64,000 bases of DNA from an uncultured bacterium (GTDB lineage Bacteria; Actinomycetota; Actinomycetes; S36-B12; CAIYMF01). The notes beneath the pieces were generated by a model that was not told the DNA's origin, made no database searches, and saw only the letters and a list, made by a program, of their open reading frames with translations. The stretch lies in the NCBI GenBank assembly GCA_903826575.1, contig CAIKEU010000085.1:31037-95036 (forward strand). Reading direction: 5' to 3'. This document shows, in pieces, positions 1 to 9,396 of this stretch (its first letter is position 1; each line of letters starts with the position of its first letter). A program made the position numbers and the translations under genes.

Positions 1-3
1 AGG

Positions 4-2556
4 ATGACAACCACCGGGATGCGCCGGGCGCTGGCTCGTGCTGAGTCTGGCAAGACCCTCGATGTACATGAGGTTGCAGAGCTTCTCAGCGCCCGGGATG
101 AAGACCTCGAAGCGCTCTCTGCCGTCGCCGCGCGTTTGCGCGATCAGGGTCTGGAATCGGCCGGACGGCCCGGGATCATTACCTACTCGCGCAAGGTTTT
201 CATCCCGCTCACTCGGCTGTGCCGTGATCGTTGTCACTACTGCACGTTCGCCACTGTTCCAGGCAGGCTGCCGGCACCGTACCTTTCCGAGGATGAGGTC
301 TTGGAGATCGCTCGAGCTGGGGCTGCCATGGGGTGCAAGGAGGCGCTCTTCACCCTGGGGGATCGTCCCGAGGAGCGTTGGTCGCAGGCCGCTGAATGGC
401 TTGAGGAACAGGGATACGACGACACCCTTTCTTACGTGCGAGCCATGGCAATTCGTGTTCTTGAAGAAACCGGTTTGCTTCCGCACCTCAACCCGGGCGT
501 GATGTCATGGTCGGAATTGCAGCGACTCAAGCCCGTTGCTCCGTCGATGGGCATGATGCTTGAGACAACGGCAACACGGTTATGGTCAGAGCCGAGTGGT
601 GCGCACTTTGGTTCACCTGACAAGGAACCAGCAGTGCGCATCCGAGTTCTGGAAGATGCTGGTCGTCACACAATTCCGTTCACGACGGGGATTCTCGTTG
701 GTATCGGCGAGGATCTGACCGAGCGTGCTGGATCACTCATTGAACTTCGACGCATTGCGCGTGCCTATGGTCATATCCAAGAGGTCATCGTGCAGAATTT
801 CCGCGCGAAGCCCGACACTGCCATGCGTTCGGCTGACGACCTGGAACTTCAGGAGTACATCGCTGCGGTGGCTACGGCTCGTGTCGTGCTTGGACCGAAA
901 ATGCGCCTTCAAGTTCCGCCGAATCTCACTGATACCAACGAACTTGAGCGGCTCATCGCAGCAGGAATTGACGATTGGGGTGGCGTTTCACCGCTCACAC
1001 CTGATCACGTCAATCCTGAGCGGCCCTGGCCACATCTTGATGATCTAACGGCCCGCACCGCGGCCGCTGGGTTCACCCTGCGCGAGCGGTTAACCGCGCA
1101 CCCAGAGTTCGTCCGTCGTGAAGAGCCGTGGATCGATCCACGCGTTGTGCCACATGTCCGGGCACTTGCGGACGAATCAGGTCTGGCCGTGGAAGGTCGC
1201 AATCCCGTCGGCCTGCCTTGGCAGGAGCCAGACGCCGCTCTCGAATCAACGGGTCGTACCGATCTGCACACCGAGATTGATGCAGAGGGTCGTCGAACCG
1301 ACCGCCGTGAAGACTTCGATGAGGTGTACGGAGATTGGGCCGCGCTCAGCGAGACCAGTGCCCTAATTGACCGATCAGCTCCCGAACGCATCGACGGTGA
1401 CATGGCGGCGGCGCTGCGCAGTGCCGAGCGTTCACCGTCGGGCCTGACGTTCGATGAGGGCTTAGTGCTCATGAACGCCGAAGGTGACGCGCTCGAAGCA
1501 CTGTGTTCGATAGCTGATGATGTTCGCCGTGATCGCGTCGGTGATGAAGTTACGTACGTCGTCAATCGAAACATCAACTTTACGAACGTGTGCTACACCG
1601 GTTGTCGCTTCTGTGCGTTTGCGCAGCGCCGGACGGACGCAGATGCATACAGCCTGTCGCTTGACGAAGTCACGCAGCGGGCTGCTCAGGCGTGGGAGGT
1701 TGGTGCAACCGAAATCTGCATGCAGGGTGGTATCGATCCGCAGCTTCCAGGATCGGCGTACTTTGACTTGGCTAGGGCCATCAAGGCGGGAGCACCTGAC
1801 ATTCACCTGCATGCCTATTCCCCGATGGAGGTCATCAACGGGGCGGCACGAGCTGAACTGTCGATCGAAGAGTTCTTGATCGCAGCTAAGGAAGCTGGAG
1901 TTAACTCCCTTCCAGGTACCGCGGCGGAAATCCTCGATGACGAAGTCCGCTGGGTTTTGACGAAGGGCAAACTCCCCACCGCCCAGTGGATCGAGGTCGT
2001 ACAAACCGCTCACCGTGTAGGGATTCCCACGACAAGCACGATGATGTACGGCCATGTCGATGCGCCCCGACACTGGGTTGCACATTTGCAATTGTTAGCC
2101 CGGCTGCAGTCTGAGAGCGGGGGATTCAGCGAGTTCGTCGCACTGCCATTCATCCATACGAATTCCCCTATCTACCTGGCTGGTTTGGCCCGTACAGGCC
2201 CGACGATGCGTGATAACCGAGCTGTTCATGCCATGGCCAGGCTGATCCTCGATGGTCAGATCAAGAACATTCAGACGTCGTGGGTGAAATTGGGTGAGGA
2301 CGGTTGTCGTGTTGTTCTCAATGGTGGGGTCAACGACCTTGGCGGGACGTTGATGGAGGAGACGATTTCCCGAATGGCGGGCTCTGAGTTCGGATCAGCG
2401 AAGACTCCGAGAGAAATCGCTGAGATCGCAGCGGGAATTGGTCGTCCGGTTCGTCAGCGCACCACTGACTACGGCTATGTCTCCGAGGAACGCCAGAGGG
2501 CCGCGGAAGAAAAGGGCGCTTCACTGGCGGCTTTACTGCCTGTCGTCCCAGCCTGA
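4..2556 (+). CDS. fbiC: FO synthase FbiC (fused CofG/CofH)
   Basis: Bifunctional radical-SAM enzyme that makes 7,8-didemethyl-8-hydroxy-5-deazariboflavin (FO), the chromophore of cofactor F420, from tyrosine and a flavin-pathway pyrimidine. The 850-residue protein carries two radical-SAM modules, as in other actinobacteria. The N-terminal CofG half has the cluster motif LCRDRCHYC (C-x3-C-x2-C, near residue 75). The CofH half has VCYTGCRFC near residue 530. Archaea usually encode the halves separately. The ATG at 4 is preceded only by AGG at the window edge, so the start is plausible but its upstream region cannot be seen. No other F420 gene is in the window. The gene converges on the hydrolase at 2608-3441. 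Family assignment is secure. Confidence 0.96.
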   Translation: MTTTGMRRALARAESGKTLDVHEVAELLSARDEDLEALSAVAARLRDQGLESAGRPGIITYSRKVFIPLTRLCRDRCHYCTFATVPGRLPAPYLSEDEVLEIARAGAAMGCKEALFTLGDRPEERWSQAAEWLEEQGYDDTLSYVRAMAIRVLEETGLLPHLNPGVMSWSELQRLKPVAPSMGMMLETTATRLWSEPSGAHFGSPDKEPAVRIRVLEDAGRHTIPFTTGILVGIGEDLTERAGSLIELRRIARAYGHIQEVIVQNFRAKPDTAMRSADDLELQEYIAAVATARVVLGPKMRLQVPPNLTDTNELERLIAAGIDDWGGVSPLTPDHVNPERPWPHLDDLTARTAAAGFTLRERLTAHPEFVRREEPWIDPRVVPHVRALADESGLAVEGRNPVGLPWQEPDAALESTGRTDLHTEIDAEGRRTDRREDFDEVYGDWAALSETSALIDRSAPERIDGDMAAALRSAERSPSGLTFDEGLVLMNAEGDALEALCSIADDVRRDRVGDEVTYVVNRNINFTNVCYTGCRFCAFAQRRTDADAYSLSLDEVTQRAAQAWEVGATEICMQGGIDPQLPGSAYFDLARAIKAGAPDIHLHAYSPMEVINGAARAELSIEEFLIAAKEAGVNSLPGTAAEILDDEVRWVLTKGKLPTAQWIEVVQTAHRVGIPTTSTMMYGHVDAPRHWVAHLQLLARLQSESGGFSEFVALPFIHTNSPIYLAGLARTGPTMRDNRAVHAMARLILDGQIKNIQTSWVKLGEDGCRVVLNGGVNDLGGTLMEETISRMAGSEFGSAKTPREIAEIAAGIGRPVRQRTTDYGYVSEERQRAAEEKGASLAALLPVVPA

Positions 2557-2607
2557 TTCGCATCGTTGCCGCAACCGCACGTGTGTGGCGCCCACCTGAG
2601 CAGCAGA

Positions 2608-3441
2608 TCAACCGTTCAGCGTTTGGCCGAGAAAATTGCGAACGAGGGCGTTGAACTCTGCGGTGTATTCGATCTGCGTCCAATGGCCGCATTTGCCGAA
2701 GATGTGCAATTGGGAGTTGGGAATCACGGACGCCAGGTGCTGTGAGCATGTAACGGGGATGACCTCGTCCTCGCGGCCATGAATGACCAGCGTCCGATGT
2801 GGCAGCTGGCAAAGTAACGCGTCGTCGGTAACCATCGCGTCAACCGAATCCTGTCGTGGTGCGGGGAACATCGCACTGAAGGCTTCCTGCACTCCGGTTT
2901 CGATACTTGCGTGGTAGCGCAATTCAGCCAGTTCCTCAGTCGCGATGTTCTTGTTGTAGGCAAATACGTCTAACAGTGCTCGCATATTGACCACACTGGG
3001 CTGGTAACCCCAAATTGCATCAAGGCCTGAAGTCAGCGTGAATGGCGCACCCACGCTACCCATGAGCACGAGGTGCCCGACTCGATCGGGGTGAATGGCT
3101 GCCGTTCGCAATGCGAGACCACCGCCGAAGCTGTTACCTACGAAGTGCGCTTGGGGCAGACCCAAAGCGTCGAGGAAACCAATGAGATGCTCGACCCACG
3201 TGTCCATGGAGTAGACGATGTCCGACGGCCGATCTGTAAAGCCGAAGCCCACGACATCCGGCGCATAAACGGTGAAATCCTCGGCCAGGGCAGGAAGGGT
3301 TAATCGCCAGTTCGAATACGCGGACACCCCAGGCCCGGAACCATGAATGAGCACCACGGGATCGCCGGCGCCAGCTGTCAAATAGTTGGTGACGATGCCA
3401 TTGGCAATTACGCTCGTGCCGATTTCAGGACGACTGCTCAT
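2608..3441 (-). CDS. Alpha/beta hydrolase, meta-cleavage product hydrolase type
   Basis: Likely hydrolase of a 2-hydroxy-6-oxo-2,4-dienoate ring-fission product (DmpD/XylF/BphD-like), 277 residues. The alpha/beta-hydrolase triad is visible: Ser104 in the elbow GNSFGGG, Asp225 in GREDEVIP and His253 in GKCGHW. The oxyanion region is HGSGPG near residue 33, typical of this subfamily. I start it at the ATG at 3441 (MSSRPEIG); the reading frame is open for 25 further codons upstream, but conserved sequence begins after this Met. It lies about 3 kb from the catabolic island and points away from it. An operator-like site at 3481-3499 resembles those in the island promoter, suggesting joint control. 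It would provide the hydrolytic branch for ketone-type fission products. The exact substrate is not determinable. Confidence 0.85.
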   Translation of the reverse strand: MSSRPEIGTSVIANGIVTNYLTAGAGDPVVLIHGSGPGVSAYSNWRLTLPALAEDFTVYAPDVVGFGFTDRPSDIVYSMDTWVEHLIGFLDALGLPQAHFVGNSFGGGLALRTAAIHPDRVGHLVLMGSVGAPFTLTSGLDAIWGYQPSVVNMRALLDVFAYNKNIATEELAELRYHASIETGVQEAFSAMFPAPRQDSVDAMVTDDALLCQLPHRTLVIHGREDEVIPVTCSQHLASVIPNSQLHIFGKCGHWTQIEYTAEFNALVRNFLGQTLNG

Positions 3442-3480
3442 GACCTCACTGTGCCAAAGCGTTCCCCAGGTGTCTGCACG

Positions 3481-3499
3481 TGTCCCGTATTGCGGATCC
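3481..3499. promoter_or_regulatory. Possible IclR-type operator (third copy)
   Basis: The 19 bases TGTCCCGTATTGCGGATCC have the arm TGTCCCG, identical to the outer arms of the paired palindromes at 14541-14579, with the same 5-base spacer and a partly matching second arm (CGGATCC). The site lies 40-58 bases upstream of the hydrolase start at 3441. Shared control by the island's IclR protein is inference; the right arm is degenerate. Confidence 0.35.
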
Positions 3500-3527
3500 G
3501 CAGCCCGTGCGTCCACGATCGGCGTCG

Positions 3528-4010
3528 TTAGGTTAGAACGGCCGCAATGGCCCAGATGGTTGTTGCTAGTCCTGCCGCGGTCAGACAGATCGCGGTCGAA
3601 ACAATTGCACCCTTCACGGCCTCAATCGTTGATGGAGTTGCGTCATTGTGGGAACGCAGCCGAATCACCTCGGTGCTATAAACCCCGAGAATAAAGAACA
3701 GCGGTAGCCCAACGACGGGCACGACAAACATGCCGAAAATCCCTGCGACAGAACCGATCAGAATTGTTGTCCCAGGTACACCGGCCTCGTTCATGCGTTT
3801 ACCGGGGATGAGGTACGTCAACACTGACCCGACAAGTAAGACCGCGATTGCGCAGGCTGCGACCGCACTCGAAACCCACGATCTTTCTACTATCGCCCAG
3901 ATCGCTATTGCCGAACCGATAAGCAGATGTCCCGGCAGGATGGGAAGGATCGTGCCAATGATGCCGAAGATGCAAGCCACAAAAACTAGGGCTTCACCCC
4001 ATGCGGGCAT
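3528..4010 (-). CDS. DUF456 family membrane protein
   Basis: Small integral membrane protein of 160 residues with four or five hydrophobic segments separated by short polar loops. The Gly/Pro-rich turn GTILPILPGHLL near residue 20 is characteristic of the DUF456 family, whose function is unknown. The frame can be read from a TTG at 4013, but the ATG at 4010 has a strong ribosome binding site (GGAGGG, six bases upstream) and is the likely start. It lies just downstream of the small zinc-ribbon gene on the same strand, with a gap of 18 bases, so the two are probably co-transcribed. Confidence 0.8.
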   Translation of the reverse strand: MPAWGEALVFVACIFGIIGTILPILPGHLLIGSAIAIWAIVERSWVSSAVAACAIAVLLVGSVLTYLIPGKRMNEAGVPGTTILIGSVAGIFGMFVVPVVGLPLFFILGVYSTEVIRLRSHNDATPSTIEAVKGAIVSTAICLTAAGLATTIWAIAAVLT

Positions 4011-4028
4011 CAACTGCCCTCCTGTGGC

Positions 4029-4256
4029 TTACAGGTCGTCAGTTGACGGAACGCTTGGAGACGACAGTTCAGCGGTCTGGTCGAGCACGTTTGAGGCTAG
4101 TGGGCGAATCCGTGCTTCGTGTTCGCGGAAGTGGTGGCCACAGAACAGCAAGTCACCACCGGCGGTCAACGTCACACGGACGTAGGCCTGCGCGCCACAT
4201 CGGTCACAGCGGTCGATCGCGGTGAGCGGGGTGGACGGGCTGAGGGTGGTTGTCAT
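4029..4256 (-). CDS. Small zinc-ribbon protein (actinobacterial conserved, DUF7455-like)
   Basis: Protein of 75 residues with CDRCGAQAYVRV near residue 17 and LLFCGHH near residue 37, giving a CxxC plus C-x-H-H metal-binding arrangement. Short actinobacterial proteins of this pattern are often found next to parE or sigma-factor genes, and their role is unknown. The start at 4256 (MTTTLSP) is chosen because GGAGGAG lies seven to eight bases upstream; a longer frame from 4361 has no such signal. The shared upstream region with parE holds a perfect palindrome at 4348-4361. Confidence 0.8.
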   Translation of the reverse strand: MTTTLSPSTPLTAIDRCDRCGAQAYVRVTLTAGGDLLFCGHHFREHEARIRPLASNVLDQTAELSSPSVPSTDDL

Positions 4257-4574
4257 GGTGTTCTCCTCCAGATCGTCTTTATCCTCGCACGTTCTAACGC
4301 AGTGGGCAGCCCTGACATTCCCTGTTCGCCCATTGCGTAGTTCTATCGTGATGTACATCACCCAACCACATGAACAGCGACACGGCCAGTAGCAGGGCGG
4401 TCACCTGTTTGCCCCGTGTCGTACTTTTTATATCGGCATCGGATCGGCGTGATTTAGTTGTTCCACAATATGGACGTCACAGTGTCGTGGGGGTGTCACG
4501 TCGTGGTGGAGTCGGTGGCGAGCGTTAGATTGAGTCGGTCGCTGTAACCGAGAACTCAGGAGAGATGCCCGACT
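4257..4574. other. Divergent intergenic region between zinc-ribbon gene and parE
   Basis: Noncoding stretch of 318 bases that must hold the promoters of both divergent genes. The clearest signal is the palindrome at 4348-4361. A weak T-rich region at 4422-4434 could hold a -10 element, but no well-spaced -35/-10 pair convinced me. No RNA gene was recognised. Confidence 0.6.
4348..4361. promoter_or_regulatory. Perfect palindrome, CRP/GlxR-type half sites
   Basis: GTGATGTACATCAC is a perfect 14-base palindrome. Read as GTGA-N6-TCAC it has the core spacing of CRP-family sites (TGTGA-N6-TCACA), with the outermost bases not matching. It lies about 92 bases upstream of the zinc-ribbon start and 214 upstream of parE, so it more likely controls the former. 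The regulator is inferred only. Confidence 0.45.
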
Positions 4575-6674
4575 ATGACCGCTGAAGCCGTTGATCGTCC
4601 AGCTAAGGGACGTGGTGCCGCACAGGGTGGTTATTCGGCCAAGAACCTTTCCGTCCTCGAGGGCCTCGATGCCGTGCGCAAGCGCCCTGGCATGTATATC
4701 GGATCCACCGACGGTCGCGGCCTGATGCACTGTCTGTGGGAAATCATCGACAATTCCGTCGACGAAGCGCTCGCGGGTCACGCGCACTCGATTGAGGTCA
4801 TCCTTCATTCCGATGGTTCGGTGGAAGTGCATGATGACGGTCGCGGAATTCCCGTCGACATTGAGCCGAAGACGAAGCTCACCGGTGTCGAGGTTGTCAT
4901 GACCAAGTTGCACGCGGGTGGGAAGTTTGGTGGCGGTTCATACACCGCGTCAGGTGGTCTTCACGGTGTCGGTGCATCGGTGGTGAATGCCCTGTCGGAG
5001 CGGCTCGATGTCGAGGTTGATCGGGACGGCAAGATCCACACCATGTCGTTCAAGCGCGGGGTTCCTGGGATCTTCGCCGGTGACGGTCCTGACCCTGAGT
5101 TCTCGAAGAAGAGTGGGCTCGTCGTAGCGGGCCGAGCTAAAAAGGGAATGACTGGCACCCGGGTGCGGTACTGGGCTGACAGGCAAATTTTTATTAAGGA
5201 AGCCACGTTCGATGTAGACGCGTTACATGCGCGCGCTCGGCAGACCGCCTTCCTGGTGCCTGGCCTATCTATCGCGATTCGAGATCGTCGTGGGTCGGAA
5301 TCGCTGGACGAGACGTACTGTTTCAAAGGTGGCATCACCGAGTTTGTCGAGCATCTGGCATCTGATGAACCTGTGACCGGAGTTCTCCGGCTTACGGGCA
5401 GTGGCCACTTCACTGAGACAGTTCCCGTTCTTGACGACAAAGGTCATATGACCTCGCAGGAGGTCGACCGTGAGCTCGGTGTGGATATCGCGGTTCGTTG
5501 GGGCGTTGGTTACGAGTCGGAAATTCGCTCGTTCGTAAACATCATTGCCACGCCCAAAGGCGGAACTCACCTGGCCGGGTTTGAACGTGCACTCACTAAA
5601 ACGATGAATGACCAGTTGCGCGCGCAGAAGATCCTGAAAGTGAGCGAAGACAACGTCACCAAGGAAGACATCGCCGAGGGCCTCACAGCTGTGGTTACTG
5701 TTCGGCTCGCCGAGCCGCAGTTCGAAGGTCAAACTAAGGAAGTGCTGGGCACACCGTCCGCAACGCGAATCGTTAGCTCTGTCGTCAGTAAAGAACTGGC
5801 AAAGTGGTTTACCAACCCACCACGAGGCGACAAAAACGCGACCAAAGCGCTGCTCGACAAAATTGCCAACGCTTCACGCGCCCGAGTGGCGGCGCGCACC
5901 CACCGAGACGTTCAGCGACGCAAGACCGCCCTCGAATCATCCGCGCTACCTGCGAAATTGGTGGATTGTCGCAGCGATGATCTCGAACGAAGTGAACTCT
6001 TTATCGTCGAGGGCGACAGCGCGCTCGGCACGGCGAAGTTTGCCCGCGAGTCTGAGTTTCAAGCGCTGCTGCCTATTCGAGGCAAGATCTTGAACACGCA
6101 GAAGGCCACGGTGGCCGACATGCTGAAGAACAGCGAATGTGCGTCCATCATTCAGGTCATTGGTGCAGGCTCAGGACGTACCTTTGATCTTGAGCAGGTG
6201 CGCTACGGCAAGGTGATTTTGATGTCAGACGCTGACGTCGATGGTGCGCATATTCGCTGTCTGCTTCTAACACTCGTCCATCGGTACATGTATCCGCTCC
6301 TTGAGGCGGGACGTGTGTACGCAGCGGTTCCGCCGTTGCACCGCTTCGACATTACCAATCCAGGTAGCAAGGCGAACGAGGTCCTGTACACCTACTCCGA
6401 GGACGAGTACCGAAAGACGATGGCGGAACTCACCGCCAAGGGCCGGCCGTTTAAGACTCCGCAACGCTACAAGGGTCTAGGTGAAATGAACGCCATCCAG
6501 TTGCGAGAGACGACGATGAATCCGGCGACCCGAACCCTTCGCCGCATCACCATCTCCGAGGTCGACGCAGCCACGGCAGTGTTTGATTTGCTGATGGGCA
6601 ACGATGTAGCGCCGCGTAAGGAATTCATTGTGGATGGCGCGAACTCCCTAGATGGGGCTCGTATCGATACGTGA
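4575..6674 (+). CDS. parE: DNA topoisomerase IV subunit B
   Basis: ATPase subunit of a type IIA topoisomerase, 699 residues. GHKL ATPase motifs are clear: EIIDNSVDEALAG near residue 56, DDGRGIPVD near residue 90 and GGLHGVGASVVNAL near residue 130. The TOPRIM signature IVEGDSALGTAK lies near residue 477 and DADVDGAHIR near residue 551. A partner parC is in the same window at 25780-28272, and this pairing outside a gyrB-gyrA unit argues for topoisomerase IV rather than gyrase. AGGAGAG lies upstream of the ATG at 4575. It converges on the HAD gene at 6694 with 19 bases between. Confidence 0.93.
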   Translation: MTAEAVDRPAKGRGAAQGGYSAKNLSVLEGLDAVRKRPGMYIGSTDGRGLMHCLWEIIDNSVDEALAGHAHSIEVILHSDGSVEVHDDGRGIPVDIEPKTKLTGVEVVMTKLHAGGKFGGGSYTASGGLHGVGASVVNALSERLDVEVDRDGKIHTMSFKRGVPGIFAGDGPDPEFSKKSGLVVAGRAKKGMTGTRVRYWADRQIFIKEATFDVDALHARARQTAFLVPGLSIAIRDRRGSESLDETYCFKGGITEFVEHLASDEPVTGVLRLTGSGHFTETVPVLDDKGHMTSQEVDRELGVDIAVRWGVGYESEIRSFVNIIATPKGGTHLAGFERALTKTMNDQLRAQKILKVSEDNVTKEDIAEGLTAVVTVRLAEPQFEGQTKEVLGTPSATRIVSSVVSKELAKWFTNPPRGDKNATKALLDKIANASRARVAARTHRDVQRRKTALESSALPAKLVDCRSDDLERSELFIVEGDSALGTAKFARESEFQALLPIRGKILNTQKATVADMLKNSECASIIQVIGAGSGRTFDLEQVRYGKVILMSDADVDGAHIRCLLLTLVHRYMYPLLEAGRVYAAVPPLHRFDITNPGSKANEVLYTYSEDEYRKTMAELTAKGRPFKTPQRYKGLGEMNAIQLRETTMNPATRTLRRITISEVDAATAVFDLLMGNDVAPRKEFIVDGANSLDGARIDT

Positions 6675-6693
6675 TCGAAGGATGGACGACGAA

Positions 6694-7332
6694 CTACACG
6701 CCGAGTAGTTCGCGAAGCCCACTAACCGATCCGGCCGGATCGGTGGTTTCAAAGCGGAAGCCCTGCATGCCGGCGGCGATCGCGCCATCAATGTTCACGG
6801 TGAGATCGTCAATGAACAGCACCCGGCTCGGGTCGATATCGAGGATCCGTGCACACGCGCTGTACGCCTCGACCAGAGGTTTGCGCACTCCAATGTCCAG
6901 CGAGTCGACAATGTTTTCAAAGTAGTGCGCTAGCTCCCATGTTGGCTTCCAGCCGTCGCCAAGAAACTTCGTAGCATCGTTGGTGAGCACCGCTTGGCGG
7001 TATGACTGTGGGATGTCGCCGAGTAGCCCCAGTACCACGGGTCGTCCGCGGCCTTCCCAACCGAGTTCCCGCAAGGATTCATAAATGTGCAGGCCCGGGA
7101 CAGTTTCGCGTGCAAGGTTTTCGATGTCTCGCCAATACTCAGGCTCGTCTCGCTCACCGGAGTCAACCTGATCGTAGGCAGGGTCGCCCTCGGATGAGAA
7201 TGGACCGCGTGGCAGCGTGCCGACGGGCATTCCGGTGTGCTCTTCGAGTTCGGTGAATCGCTCAAAGGGGCTTTGGTAAACAACCTGGCCGATGTCCCAA
7301 AGCACAACGTCGATCGAAGGGTTTTTTGTCAT
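6694..7332 (-). CDS. HAD-superfamily hydrolase (last gene of meta-pathway operon)
   Basis: Protein of 212 residues with all four HAD motifs: nucleophile Asp in VVLWDIGQVV (residue 13), VLTND (motif II), the Lys of RKP (motif III) and LFIDD (motif IV). The DxG form of motif I is that of phosphatases such as YihX rather than dehalogenases. It is the tenth gene of the minus-strand operon and overlaps the ferredoxin gene by ATGA. A relative sits in the divergent operon at 22227-22874. One attractive but unproven role is removal of phosphate from an aryl phosphate, or repair of a phosphorylated side product. Confidence 0.82.
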   Translation of the reverse strand: MTKNPSIDVVLWDIGQVVYQSPFERFTELEEHTGMPVGTLPRGPFSSEGDPAYDQVDSGERDEPEYWRDIENLARETVPGLHIYESLRELGWEGRGRPVVLGLLGDIPQSYRQAVLTNDATKFLGDGWKPTWELAHYFENIVDSLDIGVRKPLVEAYSACARILDIDPSRVLFIDDLTVNIDGAIAAGMQGFRFETTDPAGSVSGLRELLGV

Positions 7333-7694
7333 GAGCGTTCCTCACGTGCGGCGGCTAGGAGTGCTTCGCGGATAGATAGTTTTGGGGCCGGTGCTGGAAC
7401 ATCAATCACGATCGCATCACCAATGATTTCAACGTTGAATCGCGTCAATCGTGAACCGGGGGAGTGATGGCGCTCGCCCGTGCGTAAGTCGTAACGCCAG
7501 AGATGCGCTGGGCAGGTGACGATGCACTCGCGCAGAACACCCTGTGCAAGCGAGTTACCTCGATGGCCGCACTCGTCCTGGTATGCGACGACCTCGCCAT
7601 CAATGAGTGCGACGAGAACTGCCGTGCCCTCGCTGGACGTGGTGACACGCCCTTGTTGCATCACCTCGTCGAGCGAGACCGACACCTCGGTCAT
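7329..7694 (-). CDS. Rieske-type [2Fe-2S] ferredoxin
   Basis: Protein of 121 residues with one Rieske domain. Ligands are Cys42 and His44 (ECGHRG) and Cys61 and His64 (CPAHLW), in the order C-x-H-x16-C-x2-H. Size and single-domain structure match the ferredoxin component of Rieske oxygenase systems. It overlaps both neighbours by four bases. The likely partners are the Rieske oxygenase at 20705 and the FprA-type reductase at 22900 in the divergent operon, which would make a three-component electron chain. An alternative is reactivation of oxidised catechol dioxygenase iron, but that role is classically held by plant-type ferredoxins (XylT). Confidence 0.88.
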   Translation of the reverse strand: MTEVSVSLDEVMQQGRVTTSSEGTAVLVALIDGEVVAYQDECGHRGNSLAQGVLRECIVTCPAHLWRYDLRTGERHHSPGSRLTRFNVEIIGDAIVIDVPAPAPKLSIREALLAAAREERS

Positions 7695-9160
7695 GACGGG
7701 AACTGAACGACGACAGCCTTTGACTCAGTGAAGAACTCCTCTGAGTACTTACCGCCCTCGCGACCGATACCGGAATCCTTGGCACCTCCGAAGGGAGCGC
7801 GGAGGTCTCGAATGAAGAAGCAGTTGACCCACATCGTGCCCGTACGGACCTCCTGGGCAACCTTGTGGGCGGTGTTGAGGTTGTTCGTCCAGATCTGTCC
7901 CGCGAGCCCGTATCGGTTGGCATTGGCCAATACGATGGCGTCGTCCACGGTGTCGAAAGGTACGACCACTTGCACGGGCCCGAAGATTTCTTCTTGGGCG
8001 ATACGCCACGAGTTGTCGACATCGGCAAAAACAGTGGGGGCGACGTAATTGCCTTTAGCAAGTTCGCCCGTCGTTACCCGCTGGCCGCCCGTCATGAGTT
8101 TGGCACCTTCTTGATGGCCTAATTCTATGTAGGACATGACTTTATCGAGGTGCTCGGTGGAAACCAATGGACCGATCTGGGTTGTCGAATCGCGTGGATC
8201 GCCCACGATTAGTGCCTCAGTTGCTTCGATATAGCGGGCTAGGAACTCGTCGTAGATGGAGCGCTGAACGAGCAGCCGCGAACCGGCCAGGCACACTTCA
8301 CCTTGATTACGGAAGATGCCATCGATGGTGCCCTTAATGGCACGATCCATGTCGGCGTCTTCCATAACGATGGCCGCGCTTTTGCCACCAAGTTCGAACG
8401 ACACTCGCTTGAGGGTCTGGGCCGCGTTGGCCATGATGATGCGGCCGGTAGCACTTTCACCTGTGAACGTAACGAGATCGACACCCGGGTGCGTCGTGAG
8501 TCGCTCACCGGCTGCGTCGGGGCCGAACCCCTGAACGACATTGAAGACGCCCTCGGGCATCCCTGCCTCAGCAAAACATTCCGCCAGAATTGACGCGGTG
8601 ACGGGGGACTGCTCAGCGGGTTTGAGAACGACGGTGTTGCCAAAGGCGAGTGCCGGTGCAACCTTCCACGACGCGAGCATCATCGGGAAGTTCCACGGTG
8701 AGATACACGCCGAGACGCCTACCGGATCGCGGAGTGTGTAGGTGAAGACGTTCTCCCAGGGCTTGGGGAACGCTTCAGTGTGCTGCTGCTCGGCGAAGTC
8801 GGCGAAGAATCGGAAGTTGTATGCAGTGCGCGGTACATCTTTGGAGCGCGATTCAGCGATCGGCTTACCCATATCGCGGGTCTCCCACGCGGCGAGTTCA
8901 TCAAGCCGTGCCTCGATGTTGTCCGCCGCCTTGTGAATGATTTTGCGACGCTGGGTGGGGCTCATCTTCGGCCACGGGCCCTCGTCGAATGCCCGACGCG
9001 CTGCTTCAACGGCGCGATCAGCGTCCGCTGTCGATCCTTCTGCGACATGGGCGATGACGGCATTGTCGATCGGCGAAATCGATTCGAAGGTTTTGCCGTC
9101 GATACTGTCAACGAATTCACCGTTGATGAAGTGCTGGACGTTCTTGGGTTCGGTGGTCAT
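7691..9160 (-). CDS. 2-hydroxymuconate semialdehyde dehydrogenase
   Basis: NAD-dependent aldehyde dehydrogenase of 489 residues, DmpC/XylG-like. The catalytic Cys290 (NQGEVCLAGS) and general base Glu256 (FELGGK) are present, as is the GFGPDAAGERL segment near residue 211. It would oxidise 2-hydroxymuconate semialdehyde to 2-hydroxymuconate (4-oxalocrotonate, enol form), feeding the tautomerase encoded immediately upstream. ATGA-type overlaps link it to the tautomerase and the ferredoxin. ALDH sequence alone does not prove substrate; the assignment rests on the full set of meta-pathway neighbours. Confidence 0.9.
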   Translation of the reverse strand: MTTEPKNVQHFINGEFVDSIDGKTFESISPIDNAVIAHVAEGSTADADRAVEAARRAFDEGPWPKMSPTQRRKIIHKAADNIEARLDELAAWETRDMGKPIAESRSKDVPRTAYNFRFFADFAEQQHTEAFPKPWENVFTYTLRDPVGVSACISPWNFPMMLASWKVAPALAFGNTVVLKPAEQSPVTASILAECFAEAGMPEGVFNVVQGFGPDAAGERLTTHPGVDLVTFTGESATGRIIMANAAQTLKRVSFELGGKSAAIVMEDADMDRAIKGTIDGIFRNQGEVCLAGSRLLVQRSIYDEFLARYIEATEALIVGDPRDSTTQIGPLVSTEHLDKVMSYIELGHQEGAKLMTGGQRVTTGELAKGNYVAPTVFADVDNSWRIAQEEIFGPVQVVVPFDTVDDAIVLANANRYGLAGQIWTNNLNTAHKVAQEVRTGTMWVNCFFIRDLRAPFGGAKDSGIGREGGKYSEEFFTESKAVVVQFPS

Positions 9161-9387
9161 GACTCATCCTTGGCAGAGGCTTGGGCTGCGGCGTGGGCTG
9201 CGCGAGATACGGACATGGGGACGCCGGCGGTACTCCAGTCGTCACCGCTAACTTCGTACAGCGCAACACGTACGCTCTCGGGTTTGGAGCCGAGTGAATC
9301 GACGGCTGCTTGCGTGAGGGCGGCCATGAGCGCATGTTTCTGCTCGGTGGTGCGGCCCTCAATCATCGTGACCTGAATAAATGGCAT
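9157..9387 (-). CDS. 4-oxalocrotonate tautomerase
   Basis: Small tautomerase of 76 residues (2-hydroxymuconate to 2-oxo-3-hexenedioate). After loss of Met the catalytic Pro1 is exposed, and Arg11 and Arg39, which bind the substrate in Pseudomonas 4-OT, are both at the expected positions. Position 50, Phe in Pseudomonas 4-OT, is Trp here (GDDW). The protein is about 14 residues longer at the C-terminus than the 62-residue classical enzyme. It lies between the semialdehyde dehydrogenase and the decarboxylase, the three acting in succession. Confidence 0.9.
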   Translation of the reverse strand: MPFIQVTMIEGRTTEQKHALMAALTQAAVDSLGSKPESVRVALYEVSGDDWSTAGVPMSVSRAAHAAAQASAKDES

Positions 9388-9396
9388 TGGATCCTC

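Noticed and set aside
1462..2091. Antisense frame of 209 codons inside fbiC
   Set aside because: Lies wholly opposite the CofH domain, no family resemblance and no ribosome binding site; shadow of the real gene.
3528..3536. TTAGGTTAG, half of an IdeR iron box
   Set aside because: The second half is absent, and the bases are the stop codon and last codons of the DUF456 gene; chance match.
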